From positions 1-52,145 of IMG/VR virus record IMGVR_UViG_3300009285_001772: DNA of 52,145 nt. One strand, given 5' to 3'. The notes under the pieces are model-generated. The model had not been told where the DNA came from, did no database searches, and saw nothing but the letters and a program-made list of their open reading frames with translations. The stretch comes from a virus. This document shows positions 1 to 7,520 of this stretch, piece by piece. The first letter of the stretch is position 1, and each line of letters begins with the position of its first letter. The position numbers were made by a program, and so were the translations under genes.

Positions 1-77
1 TTATTTTTTCTTGGTCTTACTGGCATATTTCTTTGATAATTGGGCTTCTAATAGCCTGCGGACTACTACCACCAATA
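1..77. repeat. Terminal direct repeat, left copy (circular closure)
   Basis: These 77 bases are identical to the last 77 bases of the window. The gene that begins at 51321 reads in frame through the join, which shows that the contig is a closed circle or a circularly permuted molecule. An exact 77-base overlap equals a common de Bruijn assembler k-mer length, so it is most likely the assembly overlap and not a biological terminal repeat. Confidence 0.95.
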
Positions 78-353
78 CAAAGAGTAAGCGCTCGTATCCT
101 ATATTTTTTAATTGTTTGCATATCTTTTCTACTTGATAAAACTTTGATAAATCATCCCATGCTTCTTCTTCAGGGATTTCTTTTATTGAGAAACAGTTCA
201 ATTTATCCATGTTTTCCTTTCATTCAATGGTGGGACAAGCCAAGTATATTATATCATAAGAAACCAAAGGCTTACAAGTGGCCTTTTGTTACAGGTTATA
301 GAGAAGGACTTAAAATTAGTGACTACATCGGAGCCTTTAGACTCGCAGGCTAA
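3..353 (+). CDS. 3' part of YfhO-like polytopic membrane protein (continues from 51321)
   Basis: This is the C-terminal part of the gene that starts at 51321. With the join closed, the product is 366 residues (51321-52068 plus 1-353). This part has a hydrophobic run, then an LLPPIQR turn, a further hydrophobic segment, and a more polar tail ending GAFRLAG before TAA at 351-353. YfhO-type and other GT-C-fold proteins are usually far longer (600-900 residues), so the protein may be a shortened version. The last 35 bases overlap the next gene in another frame. Confidence 0.65.
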   Translation: MFSWSYWHISLIIGLLIACGLLPPIQRVSARILYFLIVCISFLLDKTLINHPMLLLQGFLLLRNSSIYPCFPFIQWWDKPSILYHKKPKAYKWPFVTGYREGLKISDYIGAFRLAG

Positions 354-609
354 ATTCTATATAGCAACAATCAATAGTCTCGGTCATTCTGTATTACTAG
401 AAACTATTCGATCTGCTGTTTTTTATCTTAATAACTCAAATCAAATCTGCAAAAGTCGTTTTTTCAAACTTGAGTTAAAAGAAGGTAAAAGTTGTTATGC
501 TTTCATACAAGGGTCAGGATTGGATGCCATGCTAAACGAATGGAATCTTGAGTATGATCCTTTTCAAATTAGAGTAAATTTTAATTATCTTATAAGGCAC
601 TCACTATGA
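319..609 (+). CDS. Hypothetical protein, 96 aa
   Basis: No family is recognised. The GTG start at 319 is chosen because AGAAGGA lies about 12 bases upstream; an in-frame TTG at 286 would lengthen it by 11 residues. The product is soluble, with mixed hydrophobic and basic residues and no membrane segment. It overlaps the end of the preceding membrane-protein gene, and its stop overlaps the next start as ATGA, so it is probably translationally coupled to the glycosyltransferase that follows. It could instead be a displaced C-terminal piece of the shortened membrane protein. Confidence 0.5.
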   Translation: MTTSEPLDSQAKFYIATINSLGHSVLLETIRSAVFYLNNSNQICKSRFFKLELKEGKSCYAFIQGSGLDAMLNEWNLEYDPFQIRVNFNYLIRHSL

Positions 610-1595
610 AAGTTTCAGCTATCGTATGCCATCATAAAGGAAGATTGATTTTGAAAGCTTTACAATCTCTCAAAATACAGAAAAATGTAGAACTTGAAAT
701 TATTGTTGTAACTTCCTGTCCTAATGTTTCATTTTACGGAGTAAAAACAGTTTTTATAAAGGGGCTTCCGGCCTACAAAAGAAATATTGCGCTTAGATAC
801 GCAACTCATGATTATATTGCTTTTTTTGATGATGATGTAGAATTAAAAGAAAATGCAGTATTTGAAATGGTCAATTTTCTTGAGAAATATCCTCAGGTTG
901 GTATGGTATTTGGAAAACTTCTCAATATGGAGTTCAAAGATAGATTTGATGAGGCTGGAAGTTATCTCACCAACACAGGATTTCTTTGGGCAAGATCCGA
1001 AAGCGGAGTGAAAGATACCGGACAATACGATTCCTTTGAACCTATTTTAGCTGGTAAATCAGCATCTTGCATTATCAGAAGAAAAATTTTTAGTGATATT
1101 GGAATGTTCAATCCATTTTACGGAATACTTGGAGAAGAAACTGATCTTGCCTGGAGAGTTTGGCTTTATGGACATTTAGTTTATTACATTCCAACTTCCA
1201 TTACTTACCATGCTTTCAATACTAAATTTAAGCCAAAAGATTTTTATACAGCAGAAAGAGTTTATTTTAACGGATGCAGAAATTATCTTACAATGCTAAC
1301 AACTAACTTGGAACTTCATAATCTAATTATCCCTCTCTTTATTCAGATTTGTGCATGGATTATTGCATCATTTGGAATGGTATTAAACGGTCGTTTTCTT
1401 GCAAGTTGGAATATCATAAAAGGATTGTATGCTTATTTTACACATCTTGATGTAATTTTAGCAACAAGAAAAAGGATACAAATTTATAGAGTTAAGAAAG
1501 ATTCTGAAATATTTTCGATTATAAGAAAGAATCCCCCATTATCTTACTACTTAAAAAGATTGTTAAATTATATTAAGACAGGTTTGCATGGTTGA
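606..1595 (+). CDS. GT2 family glycosyltransferase
   Basis: A 329-residue GT-A fold glycosyltransferase of family 2, predicted to transfer a sugar from an NDP-sugar to a glycan or lipid acceptor at the inner membrane. The nucleotide/metal-binding triplet DDD lies at residues 75-77 in FFDDDVEL, and the acceptor-side acidic motif is EETD at 177-180. A hydrophobic segment at about 236-256 suggests membrane anchoring after the catalytic domain. ATG at 606 overlaps the preceding stop, and the 3' end overlaps the methyltransferase by 8 bases, so it is one transcription unit with the cargo island. Donor and acceptor are unknown. Confidence 0.88.
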   Translation: MKVSAIVCHHKGRLILKALQSLKIQKNVELEIIVVTSCPNVSFYGVKTVFIKGLPAYKRNIALRYATHDYIAFFDDDVELKENAVFEMVNFLEKYPQVGMVFGKLLNMEFKDRFDEAGSYLTNTGFLWARSESGVKDTGQYDSFEPILAGKSASCIIRRKIFSDIGMFNPFYGILGEETDLAWRVWLYGHLVYYIPTSITYHAFNTKFKPKDFYTAERVYFNGCRNYLTMLTTNLELHNLIIPLFIQICAWIIASFGMVLNGRFLASWNIIKGLYAYFTHLDVILATRKRIQIYRVKKDSEIFSIIRKNPPLSYYLKRLLNYIKTGLHG

Positions 1596-2253
1596 AGATT
1601 ATTGGCCTACTCTCTATGATGATCCTTATGCGTTTAAAAGAATAAAGAAGTCAGTTGAATTAGCTGATTTAAAATCTAGTTTTAGAGTTCTCGATGTTGG
1701 TTGTCACAAAAAAGAACTCAGGGAACTTCTCCCATTAGATACCGATTATCACGGAATGGACATAATCCAAGGCGATAACTTTGATGGCGGCTTTGAAAGA
1801 CTCAAATGGATCTACAAATTAGACGAAAAGTTTGACCGAATATTTTGTTTAGAGACTTTAGAACATTTGAAAGATCCTGGGGGAACCCTAGAGTCAATTC
1901 GGGATTGCTTGAAAGACGACGGAATTGCCGTTATATCGCTTCCGAATGAAGCAACTATATTTCACCGAATAAGGGGGCTTTTCGGAGTTATGGATCAAGA
2001 ATGTTTCTCTTCTTCTGGAAAGCATCTTCACTTGCCAAGTCTTAAACAATCTCGAAATTTTGTTTCTAAGTATTTCCATATTGAAAAGGAAAGCTATTAT
2101 ATTAATCTTTTTATTAGTTCTTCACAGCAAGCAAACCTACTAAAAATGACAAAATTGCTCCCAGAACATACCTGGCAATTTCTAGCAGATAAATTTCCTT
2201 CATGGTTTTCTAGAGGGTTTATATTTAAGTTGAGAAAGAAAACTTCCATCTGA
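1588..2253 (+). CDS. Class I SAM-dependent methyltransferase
   Basis: A 221-residue Rossmann-fold methyltransferase of the Methyltransf_11/23 type. Motif I is VLDVGC at residues 34-39, and a post-motif ETLEHL near 88-93 followed by an LPNE-type strand resembles small-molecule or sugar methyltransferases. It is the last plus-strand gene of the cargo island and ends 24 bases before the convergent stop of the minus-strand radical SAM gene. In this setting it most likely methylates a glycan or lipid intermediate; a protein or other small-molecule target is not excluded. Confidence 0.85.
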   Translation: MVEDYWPTLYDDPYAFKRIKKSVELADLKSSFRVLDVGCHKKELRELLPLDTDYHGMDIIQGDNFDGGFERLKWIYKLDEKFDRIFCLETLEHLKDPGGTLESIRDCLKDDGIAVISLPNEATIFHRIRGLFGVMDQECFSSSGKHLHLPSLKQSRNFVSKYFHIEKESYYINLFISSSQQANLLKMTKLLPEHTWQFLADKFPSWFSRGFIFKLRKKTSI

Positions 2254-2276
2254 TTTTCTTTTTAACTTAATTTTAA

Positions 2277-3347
2277 TCATATAATGTGGCAAAATTTTCT
2301 CCAATGTTCTTCAACTACTAATCTAACACCCCTTGCTAGATAAGTAAAATCTTCCCAGCATTTTATGTCCTTAATTTTATTATACCAAAATTCAGGGTGT
2401 TTGTAAACATCGTAGTACAAAGGCACACGACTATGTCCGATTGATTTTGGATCGGGGGCTGTTCTTGGTGGGTTATATATAGAAACCTGACCTGTTTTTG
2501 CGTAACCTTTTCTAAGAAGGAATTGAAAGTAGTCTCTTGTATTTTTCTCCTCTTCTTCTGTTTCCCACGGATACGAAGTCATCGAAGTGATGTGCGGCTC
2601 TAGCCCCACATCTGCCATAGCCTTGATATTTTTAGTAACATTGGCCTGATGCTGACCCTTCCTGATGATATCCAATGTTTTCTGATTTGCTGATTCAACG
2701 CCGACTAGGATGAATCGGAATCCAGCCTCTTTCATCATATCGAAATCAAGTTTAACTGGTTTCATATTGCAACCAACTTTAATCTTTTTATTTCTATTAT
2801 TTTTTCTCATTTCAGAGCAAAAATCATCCAGCCATTTTCCTACTGGGAATGTTCCGGAATCGTCAAAGACTTCCTTGTAACCATTAGCTATGAGATTATC
2901 TATTTCTTCCATGACATGAGCTACAGAACGTGTTTGCTGGGGTTCCCCATGCTCTAGTTTATAAGTATCAATGCAAAATGTACATTTTCCCCACCAACAG
3001 AGGTTAGAAGCCATCATGTGTGTGGCAGGATGAAACTTATAATTTCCGTATGATTGCCAACGCTTGTTCTTACCATCCGTAAATTCACGGTTAGGAAATG
3101 GGAGTTTGTTAAAATCAACATCAATTTGGAAATCATTTTCAATGATTTTATAAAAACCTTCTCTGTGAAATTTATTAAACCAATCTTCTGCCCTAAAATG
3201 GTACCCCTTATTTTCATCCCACTCAACATGATGTCCTTGATTCCTTAAATAAGTCGCATACATAGCTAAATGAGCAGGATATACCCAAACTGGTTTCTGA
3301 AACTGCCGCTGCTGATTCCATGGACTAAGAGGAAAGAGGTATCTCAT
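2277..3347 (-). CDS. Radical SAM protein with atypical CX4CX2C cluster
   Basis: A 356-residue radical SAM enzyme. The iron-sulfur motif is C117-x4-C122-x2-C125 (LCWWGKCTFC), not the usual CX3CX2C. Downstream strands (FDDSGTF, GVESANQKTL) fit the radical SAM TIM barrel. The N-terminal 50 residues (YPAHLAMYATYLRNQGHHV) look like the end of a cobalamin-binding domain, but most of that domain is missing. AGGAAGA precedes ATG at 3347. It is the last gene of the minus-strand module, convergent with the cargo island, whose other radical SAM genes are on the plus strand. The reaction is unknown; a role with the island is inferred only. Confidence 0.85.
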   Translation of the reverse strand: MRYLFPLSPWNQQRQFQKPVWVYPAHLAMYATYLRNQGHHVEWDENKGYHFRAEDWFNKFHREGFYKIIENDFQIDVDFNKLPFPNREFTDGKNKRWQSYGNYKFHPATHMMASNLCWWGKCTFCIDTYKLEHGEPQQTRSVAHVMEEIDNLIANGYKEVFDDSGTFPVGKWLDDFCSEMRKNNRNKKIKVGCNMKPVKLDFDMMKEAGFRFILVGVESANQKTLDIIRKGQHQANVTKNIKAMADVGLEPHITSMTSYPWETEEEEKNTRDYFQFLLRKGYAKTGQVSIYNPPRTAPDPKSIGHSRVPLYYDVYKHPEFWYNKIKDIKCWEDFTYLARGVRLVVEEHWRKFCHII

Positions 3348-3418
3348 TCTTCTTCCTGTTTGTTAGGCATTGGGGATGTCCTTTCTCCCATAATTTTTTT
3401 GTGGAGATATTCTTAAGA

Positions 3419-3673
3419 TCATACTTCTGAATCCATGTATTTATACGAAGTCCATCCTAACGAACATCTAGAAGAAAAATTATAGAAATCATGCGAACCA
3501 AAATTATGCAAAAGCCCTCCTAAGAAAGAGCGAAATTTCGGACAAAATCTTTCCTTCAAGATATATCTTTTATTAGTGAAACTATTAAATTCCTCTTGAT
3601 CTGTTTTGTCAATTTCAATAAGTTTTAATCCACATCTGCATATTATCGGTATTTTCTGATTAATTTTAGTCAT
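3419..3673 (-). CDS. Hypothetical cysteine-containing protein, 84 aa
   Basis: No family is recognised. The N-terminus has a short CRCGLKLIE segment that may be half of a zinc ribbon; two further cysteines follow at FCPKF and SRCSL. The start overlaps the stop of the upstream DUF6745-like gene as ATGA, so the two are probably co-translated. The spacing of the cysteines is too irregular to call a defined zinc-binding fold. Confidence 0.6.
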   Translation of the reverse strand: MTKINQKIPIICRCGLKLIEIDKTDQEEFNSFTNKRYILKERFCPKFRSFLGGLLHNFGSHDFYNFSSRCSLGWTSYKYMDSEV

Positions 3674-5022
3674 TTGATTCCTTCAATTTTCACATTTTTG
3701 TTCCCACACCGATACTTAATTGCTGAATCTATCGTCTGACATTCAGGCGAAACAGCTTCCAAATGATAGATCCCAGTTGTCAAGTTCTTCATTTTTAAGT
3801 GAGGTGCATAGGCAATATCAAATATCTTCCCCATATCTATCAGTTGATATTCGCTTCGTTTGTACCACTCATTGGATTCCTCAGTCACTGTTTCGATAAC
3901 ACGCCCTAGAGATACCATTCGTTCAATCCCGTACTTACGGATAAATTCCGCTTTAATATCAGCATTTTTTTCATTTTTGAAAAACTCAATGTCCAACTTT
4001 TCTTTTGGGGTTTCAACGAGTTTTCTAGGCACATTCACCCCATGCAAACACCAAATGGAATATCCATCTTTGAATGAAATAGCTGGTTCTGATTCATGAT
4101 GCAACTGAATTCCTTTTCTGTGGATATGAATTGGTCGATCAGAAATAAAACAAATACCTTTAAAATACCAGATAAATCCAATTTTTTTCGATAATTCAAA
4201 AAAGTTATTCAATGTCATTATTTCAAAGTCTTTGTATTTTATTCCGATACTCATTGGAAACAAATAATACGCTTGCCAAAAAACATCAACATTTCCCCAA
4301 TAAACATTTTCAAACCGTTTAAGTTTTTTAAGATTGCTCTTAAGATTGCTCTGAATATTGTCCTGAAGATTGTCCTGAAGATTGCTCTGAAGATTGCTCC
4401 GAAGATTGCTCCGAAGATTGCTCCAAAGATTGCTCTGAAGATTGCTTCGAATATTGCCCTGAAGATTGCTCTGAATATTGTCCTGAAGATTGCTCCAAAG
4501 ATTGCTCTGAAGATTGCTCCAAAGATCGCTCTGAAGATTGTCCTGAATATTGCCCCGAAGATTGTTCCAAAGATTTTCCTTAAGATCGCTCTGAAGATTG
4601 TCCTGAATATTGCCCCGAAGATTGTTCCAAAGATTTTCCTTAAGATTGCTCCGAAGATTGCTTCGAATATTGTCCTGAAGATTGCTCTGAAGATTTTCCT
4701 TAAGATTGCTCCAAAGATTGCTCTGAAGATTGCTCCAAAGATTGCCCTGAATATTGTCCTGAAGATTGCTCTGAAGATTGTCCTTAAATCTTGTTGACAA
4801 TTCATATAATATATTCATGACCAAATTAAACATCAATGGACTATCAACATACCAAATAGCAGGAGCTGGCAGACCCAAATAATTTTTATAAATAAAATCT
4901 AATAGCTTCTTATGATCTGTAATGTTACGTTTTATCGGTTCTGTAGACAAACCAATCTTTAAACATTCGTCCCTGAAATTGATCAGATTTCTTTCTTGTT
5001 CTTCAGTAAGTTTTTCGATCAT
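3670..5022 (-). CDS. DUF6745-like protein with 38 tandem tetrapeptide repeats
   Basis: 450 residues in three parts: an N-terminal helical region (1-81), a repeat tract (82-233) of 38 four-residue units of the form N-(L/I)-x-(S/D/E/G), and a C-terminal globular domain (about 240-450) with VYWGNVDVFWQAYY, RKGIQLHHESEPAI and YLIDMG-type segments typical, from memory, of the DUF6745 family. The function of that family is unknown. The repeats probably form a regular solenoid or coil. The gene sits directly upstream of a small cysteine protein and downstream of a 108-residue protein whose C-terminus (DFLKEM) suggests it is the usual partner. Confidence 0.75.
   Translation of the reverse strand: MIEKLTEEQERNLINFRDECLKIGLSTEPIKRNITDHKKLLDFIYKNYLGLPAPAIWYVDSPLMFNLVMNILYELSTRFKDNLQSNLQDNIQGNLWSNLQSNLWSNLKENLQSNLQDNIRSNLRSNLKENLWNNLRGNIQDNLQSDLKENLWNNLRGNIQDNLQSDLWSNLQSNLWSNLQDNIQSNLQGNIRSNLQSNLWSNLRSNLRSNLQSNLQDNLQDNIQSNLKSNLKKLKRFENVYWGNVDVFWQAYYLFPMSIGIKYKDFEIMTLNNFFELSKKIGFIWYFKGICFISDRPIHIHRKGIQLHHESEPAISFKDGYSIWCLHGVNVPRKLVETPKEKLDIEFFKNEKNADIKAEFIRKYGIERMVSLGRVIETVTEESNEWYKRSEYQLIDMGKIFDIAYAPHLKMKNLTTGIYHLEAVSPECQTIDSAIKYRCGNKNVKIEGIK
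4324..4779 (-). repeat. 12-bp coding minisatellite (38 units)
   Basis: Imperfect 12-bp units such as AGATTGCTCTGA and AGATTGTCCTGA (plus-strand reading) encode the tetrapeptide tract. A higher-order copy of 60 bp (five units) is duplicated side by side around 4525-4644, encoding NLKENLWNNLRGNIQDNLQS twice. The identical duplicates point to recent slippage or unequal recombination. The phase keeps open frames on both strands, which creates long spurious antisense ORFs. Confidence 0.93.
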
Positions 5023-5023
5023 T

Positions 5024-5350
5024 TTAATCTACCACCTTTTTTTTCATTTCTTTTAGGAAGTCATATTCATTGGCTCGGTCAATTTCCCAAAAGCCAGATT
5101 CTAATATTTCAGTGTCATGACGCTTTTCGTCCACACAAAAAATTTTCACTGGAACTTCGTTTTTCAAGAAAAAAACTCCGTTTTTCTCGTAAAGATCAAC
5201 TCCCTGAATATCTTCAAGACAATGATGATTTCCTGTCGTTTCAGAGTTAGCAACTATATAGTGTCCATCTTTTGCTTTGATCTGTTTCAAACCTGCCGGT
5301 AATTCTTTTATCTTTACTATAACAACCTCGCCGTGAAAATACGTTTTCAT
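5024..5350 (-). CDS. Conserved hypothetical protein, 108 aa
   Basis: A small acidic/basic protein with no membrane segment. ATG at 5350 is preferred because GGAG lies 6-10 bases upstream; a further upstream ATG would add nine residues without a better ribosome site. The middle part has VANSETTGNHH and a C-terminal region GFWEIDRANEYDFLKEM. Proteins of this look are often found beside DUF6745-type genes in phages (memory of context only). It ends one base before the ATG of the DUF6745-like gene downstream. Confidence 0.65.
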   Translation of the reverse strand: MKTYFHGEVVIVKIKELPAGLKQIKAKDGHYIVANSETTGNHHCLEDIQGVDLYEKNGVFFLKNEVPVKIFCVDEKRHDTEILESGFWEIDRANEYDFLKEMKKKVVD

Positions 5351-5401
5351 TTTATTCTCCTTTACCGAGATATGCACTTGCTTCTGTTATTTTGTATATT
5401 T

Positions 5402-6505
5402 TCATAAAATGTTCTCAAGTATGTATTTGATTACGGAACAGTTAAATCCGTTTCCAAGTACTTTTTTTCGTGCTGTTTTTGATAATCCTTCCGAGTAATT
5501 ATCTGGCAGCGATTGTAGTCTTTCACATTCAATCGGAGTTAATGGACGAAAATAATCTTTTAATACCACCAAGCTATCAGTAGAAACGGTAGTCAAAGAG
5601 TTTGATTTTCCATCTTTTCTTATTTCAAGAGTTTTACCTTTCCCCTCTCGTGTTCTTTTCGCCTCGCCAGTTATTAAATACAGTCCAGTTTTTGCTCCAC
5701 GCCCACCACCATTAGCTGATAAACAAACGCTCTTGCCGTGAATTGAATAAATCCTATCGCCCGGTCCACCCTTGCCGATACTCGCAATTCTTATCGGTTT
5801 GTCTTTAAAAACATAGTTTCCTTGATGTCTTTTAATAAAATCGTTGATAAAATCTTTTTGATGAGCTGTTAGACAATACGCCTTTTCTTTCACCGCCTCA
5901 CCGCTTTCTATAATGTTTTTTAGGTATATTTTTTTATCTGTCGGTTGTAATATATCCACTTCTACATAATCAGCACTATCCCAATGACCAATATGTCTTT
6001 TGTCTGCCAATTTTCCAATCCAAAATAATCTTTTTCTCTGTTGTGCAGAAAATAAAGAAGCGTCAATCATAATCGGTTCTATGTCATGAAGCGTTTCCGT
6101 AATTATCTGCTTCGCCTCTTTTGACATACTTGCAACATTTTCCAGCACGAAGTATTTTGGTTTTAATTCTTTTAAGATACGAACATACTCCCAAAATAAA
6201 CCACTTCTCTTTCCGTCCAACCCCTCTCTGTTCTTTTTAGCAATACTCAAATCTTGGCACGGGCTTCCACCTATAAGAAAATAAATATCAGTTTCAGCTA
6301 ACTTTCCTTTACCATAATGCAGTTTTCCGCCAGTGCAATCAATATCTTTTATATCCCCTAATTGCTCTGTATTTGGATGATTTTTTTGCGTAATTTGAAT
6401 AGCGTTTTTATCAATTTCAGAAGCGTAATACTCCACTTCATACCCCAATTCCTTGAAGGCTTGTTGTGCTATTGAAATTCCGTCAAATAGTGCGAGTATT
6501 TTCAT
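5402..6505 (-). CDS. DNA (cytosine-5) methyltransferase
   Basis: 367 residues with the C5 methyltransferase motifs in order: motif I FDGISIAQQAF near the N-terminus, catalytic Cys83 in GGSPCQDLS, ENV at 122-124, the QxRxR motif SAQQRKRLFWIG at 153-164, and C-terminal RPLTPIECERLQSLP with LGNGF (motifs IX-X). It transfers a methyl group from SAM to C5 of cytosine in DNA. No restriction endonuclease is adjacent, so it is a solitary methylase, most likely protecting phage DNA from host restriction. ATG overlaps the upstream stop (ATGA). The target site cannot be predicted. Confidence 0.95.
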   Translation of the reverse strand: MKILALFDGISIAQQAFKELGYEVEYYASEIDKNAIQITQKNHPNTEQLGDIKDIDCTGGKLHYGKGKLAETDIYFLIGGSPCQDLSIAKKNREGLDGKRSGLFWEYVRILKELKPKYFVLENVASMSKEAKQIITETLHDIEPIMIDASLFSAQQRKRLFWIGKLADKRHIGHWDSADYVEVDILQPTDKKIYLKNIIESGEAVKEKAYCLTAHQKDFINDFIKRHQGNYVFKDKPIRIASIGKGGPGDRIYSIHGKSVCLSANGGGRGAKTGLYLITGEAKRTREGKGKTLEIRKDGKSNSLTTVSTDSLVVLKDYFRPLTPIECERLQSLPDNYSEGLSKTARKKVLGNGFNCSVIKYILENIL

Positions 6506-6894
6506 AAAATTGAATCCAAATCATCTTTATAAATTTGATACCAGCCATTAGATGAAACGCCACCCTCAAAAGTAGATTTATCTAATAACTTTTGTTTGAT
6601 TTCGGCTAAAACACTTTCTGCCACTAAAAGCATTGTTTTTTTATTAGCTTCTGGCAAATCATCAAACGCTACTTTACATTTTTCGTTGGTATCCCAATTT
6701 GTTTTTTGTGCAAACCTTTCATACTCAAGGTGTATAAAGTTTGCTAATTCATATACGCTATTTTTTATATTTTCCCTTGTAGCTGTGTTTCGGTTTGTGA
6801 AATCTTTTTCACACCACGCCCTCAAGCGTTTCTTTGCAATTTCGCAGTATTTCTCGCTCCTTGTTGGTTGGTTTAGGTGTGTAATCTCTCTCAT
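6502..6894 (-). CDS. Hypothetical protein, 130 aa
   Basis: No family is recognised. It is mostly helical and rich in charged residues, with a C-terminal segment GWYQIYKDDLDSIL. It is translationally coupled to the cytosine methyltransferase (ATGA overlap), so it may share its timing or assist it. No catalytic motif or membrane segment is visible. Confidence 0.65.
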   Translation of the reverse strand: MREITHLNQPTRSEKYCEIAKKRLRAWCEKDFTNRNTATRENIKNSVYELANFIHLEYERFAQKTNWDTNEKCKVAFDDLPEANKKTMLLVAESVLAEIKQKLLDKSTFEGGVSSNGWYQIYKDDLDSIL

Positions 6895-6898
6895 ATCC

Positions 6899-7084
6899 TC
6901 AATCCTTCTCTAGTTTATTTCGTTCGGCAATCATGACGTCTGCCATAAAGTAAGCATTTTCGGCAATAATTTCAGCGTTTGTTCTTTCTTCTCTAACTGT
7001 TTTTTCATTTAACCATATTGATCTTACTTCTTTAGACATAATTCCCTGCATAGCCTTTGCCGCAAAATAGTCTCGAAGCGTCAT
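6899..7084 (-). CDS. Small conserved phage protein, 61 aa
   Basis: Begins MTLRDYFAAKAMQGI and contains AYFMADVMIAERN. This N- and C-terminal pattern is very common in short phage early proteins of unknown function. Single soluble helical protein. It lies 4 bases upstream of the start of the next gene in the operon. Confidence 0.75.
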   Translation of the reverse strand: MTLRDYFAAKAMQGIMSKEVRSIWLNEKTVREERTNAEIIAENAYFMADVMIAERNKLEKD

Positions 7085-7138
7085 GTCTGTTCTTCCTTTT
7101 CCAGTAAAATCAGGGAATGCATAAATTACATCTTAATA

Positions 7139-7309
7139 CTACAGCACAATTGATCGTATTTTTTTTAATTCTTTATCTGAAATAATTCCTCTAGATTTTT
7201 TCTTTTTACATTTCCAATGAATTGAATTGTCATTTTTGAAAGGACTGAACAGAACCTTCCTTTTACAAACTCTACATATAAAATTAAATTCAGTTTTGTA
7301 AGGATTCAT
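7139..7309 (-). CDS. Small zinc-finger-like protein, 56 aa
   Basis: ATG at 7309 to TAG at 7139-7141. The product begins MNPYKTEFNFICRVCKR and has a third cysteine in WKCKKKK, followed by a basic stretch. The CxxC plus later Cys arrangement suggests a small metal-binding or nucleic-acid-binding protein, with a fourth ligand (perhaps the His in the same loop). It starts 4 bases after the preceding stop, consistent with the operon. Confidence 0.6.
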   Translation of the reverse strand: MNPYKTEFNFICRVCKRKVLFSPFKNDNSIHWKCKKKKSRGIISDKELKKIRSIVL

Positions 7310-7313
7310 TATT

Positions 7314-7520
7314 TTATTCCACTAATAGAACAAATTCTGTATCACAATCCCAAATTTTTAAGAACCCACTTTTAATGTAAATATTCTGTGCTTCTAACCT
7401 TCTTATGTATTCTGGGTTTCTGAGGTCAGAACATGGAGTTGTACGAATTCTTATATTTTTTTTCGTGTCATTAAAAAATGATACTACGATTTTGGGAAAC
7501 TTTTTATTTGTTTTTTTCAT
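7314..7520 (-). CDS. Hypothetical protein, 68 aa
   Basis: A basic N-terminus (MKKTNKKFPKI), no cysteine cluster apart from two single cysteines, and no membrane segment. The start overlaps the end of the alanine-repeat gene (ATGA), and the next gene follows at once, supporting expression. No family is recognised. Confidence 0.6.
   Translation of the reverse strand: MKKTNKKFPKIVVSFFNDTKKNIRIRTTPCSDLRNPEYIRRLEAQNIYIKSGFLKIWDCDTEFVLLVE

Noticed and set aside
1-77. Biological long terminal repeat or transposon end
   Set aside because: It lies inside a gene that reads through, and the length is a common k-mer size; no inverted repeats or transposase are present.
4273-4797. Long Ile/Lys/Pro-rich plus-strand frame and another minus-strand frame across the 12-bp repeats
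   Set aside because: They arise from the repeat unit being a multiple of three and free of stops in several frames; the composition is not protein-like, and the DUF6745-like gene explains the DNA.
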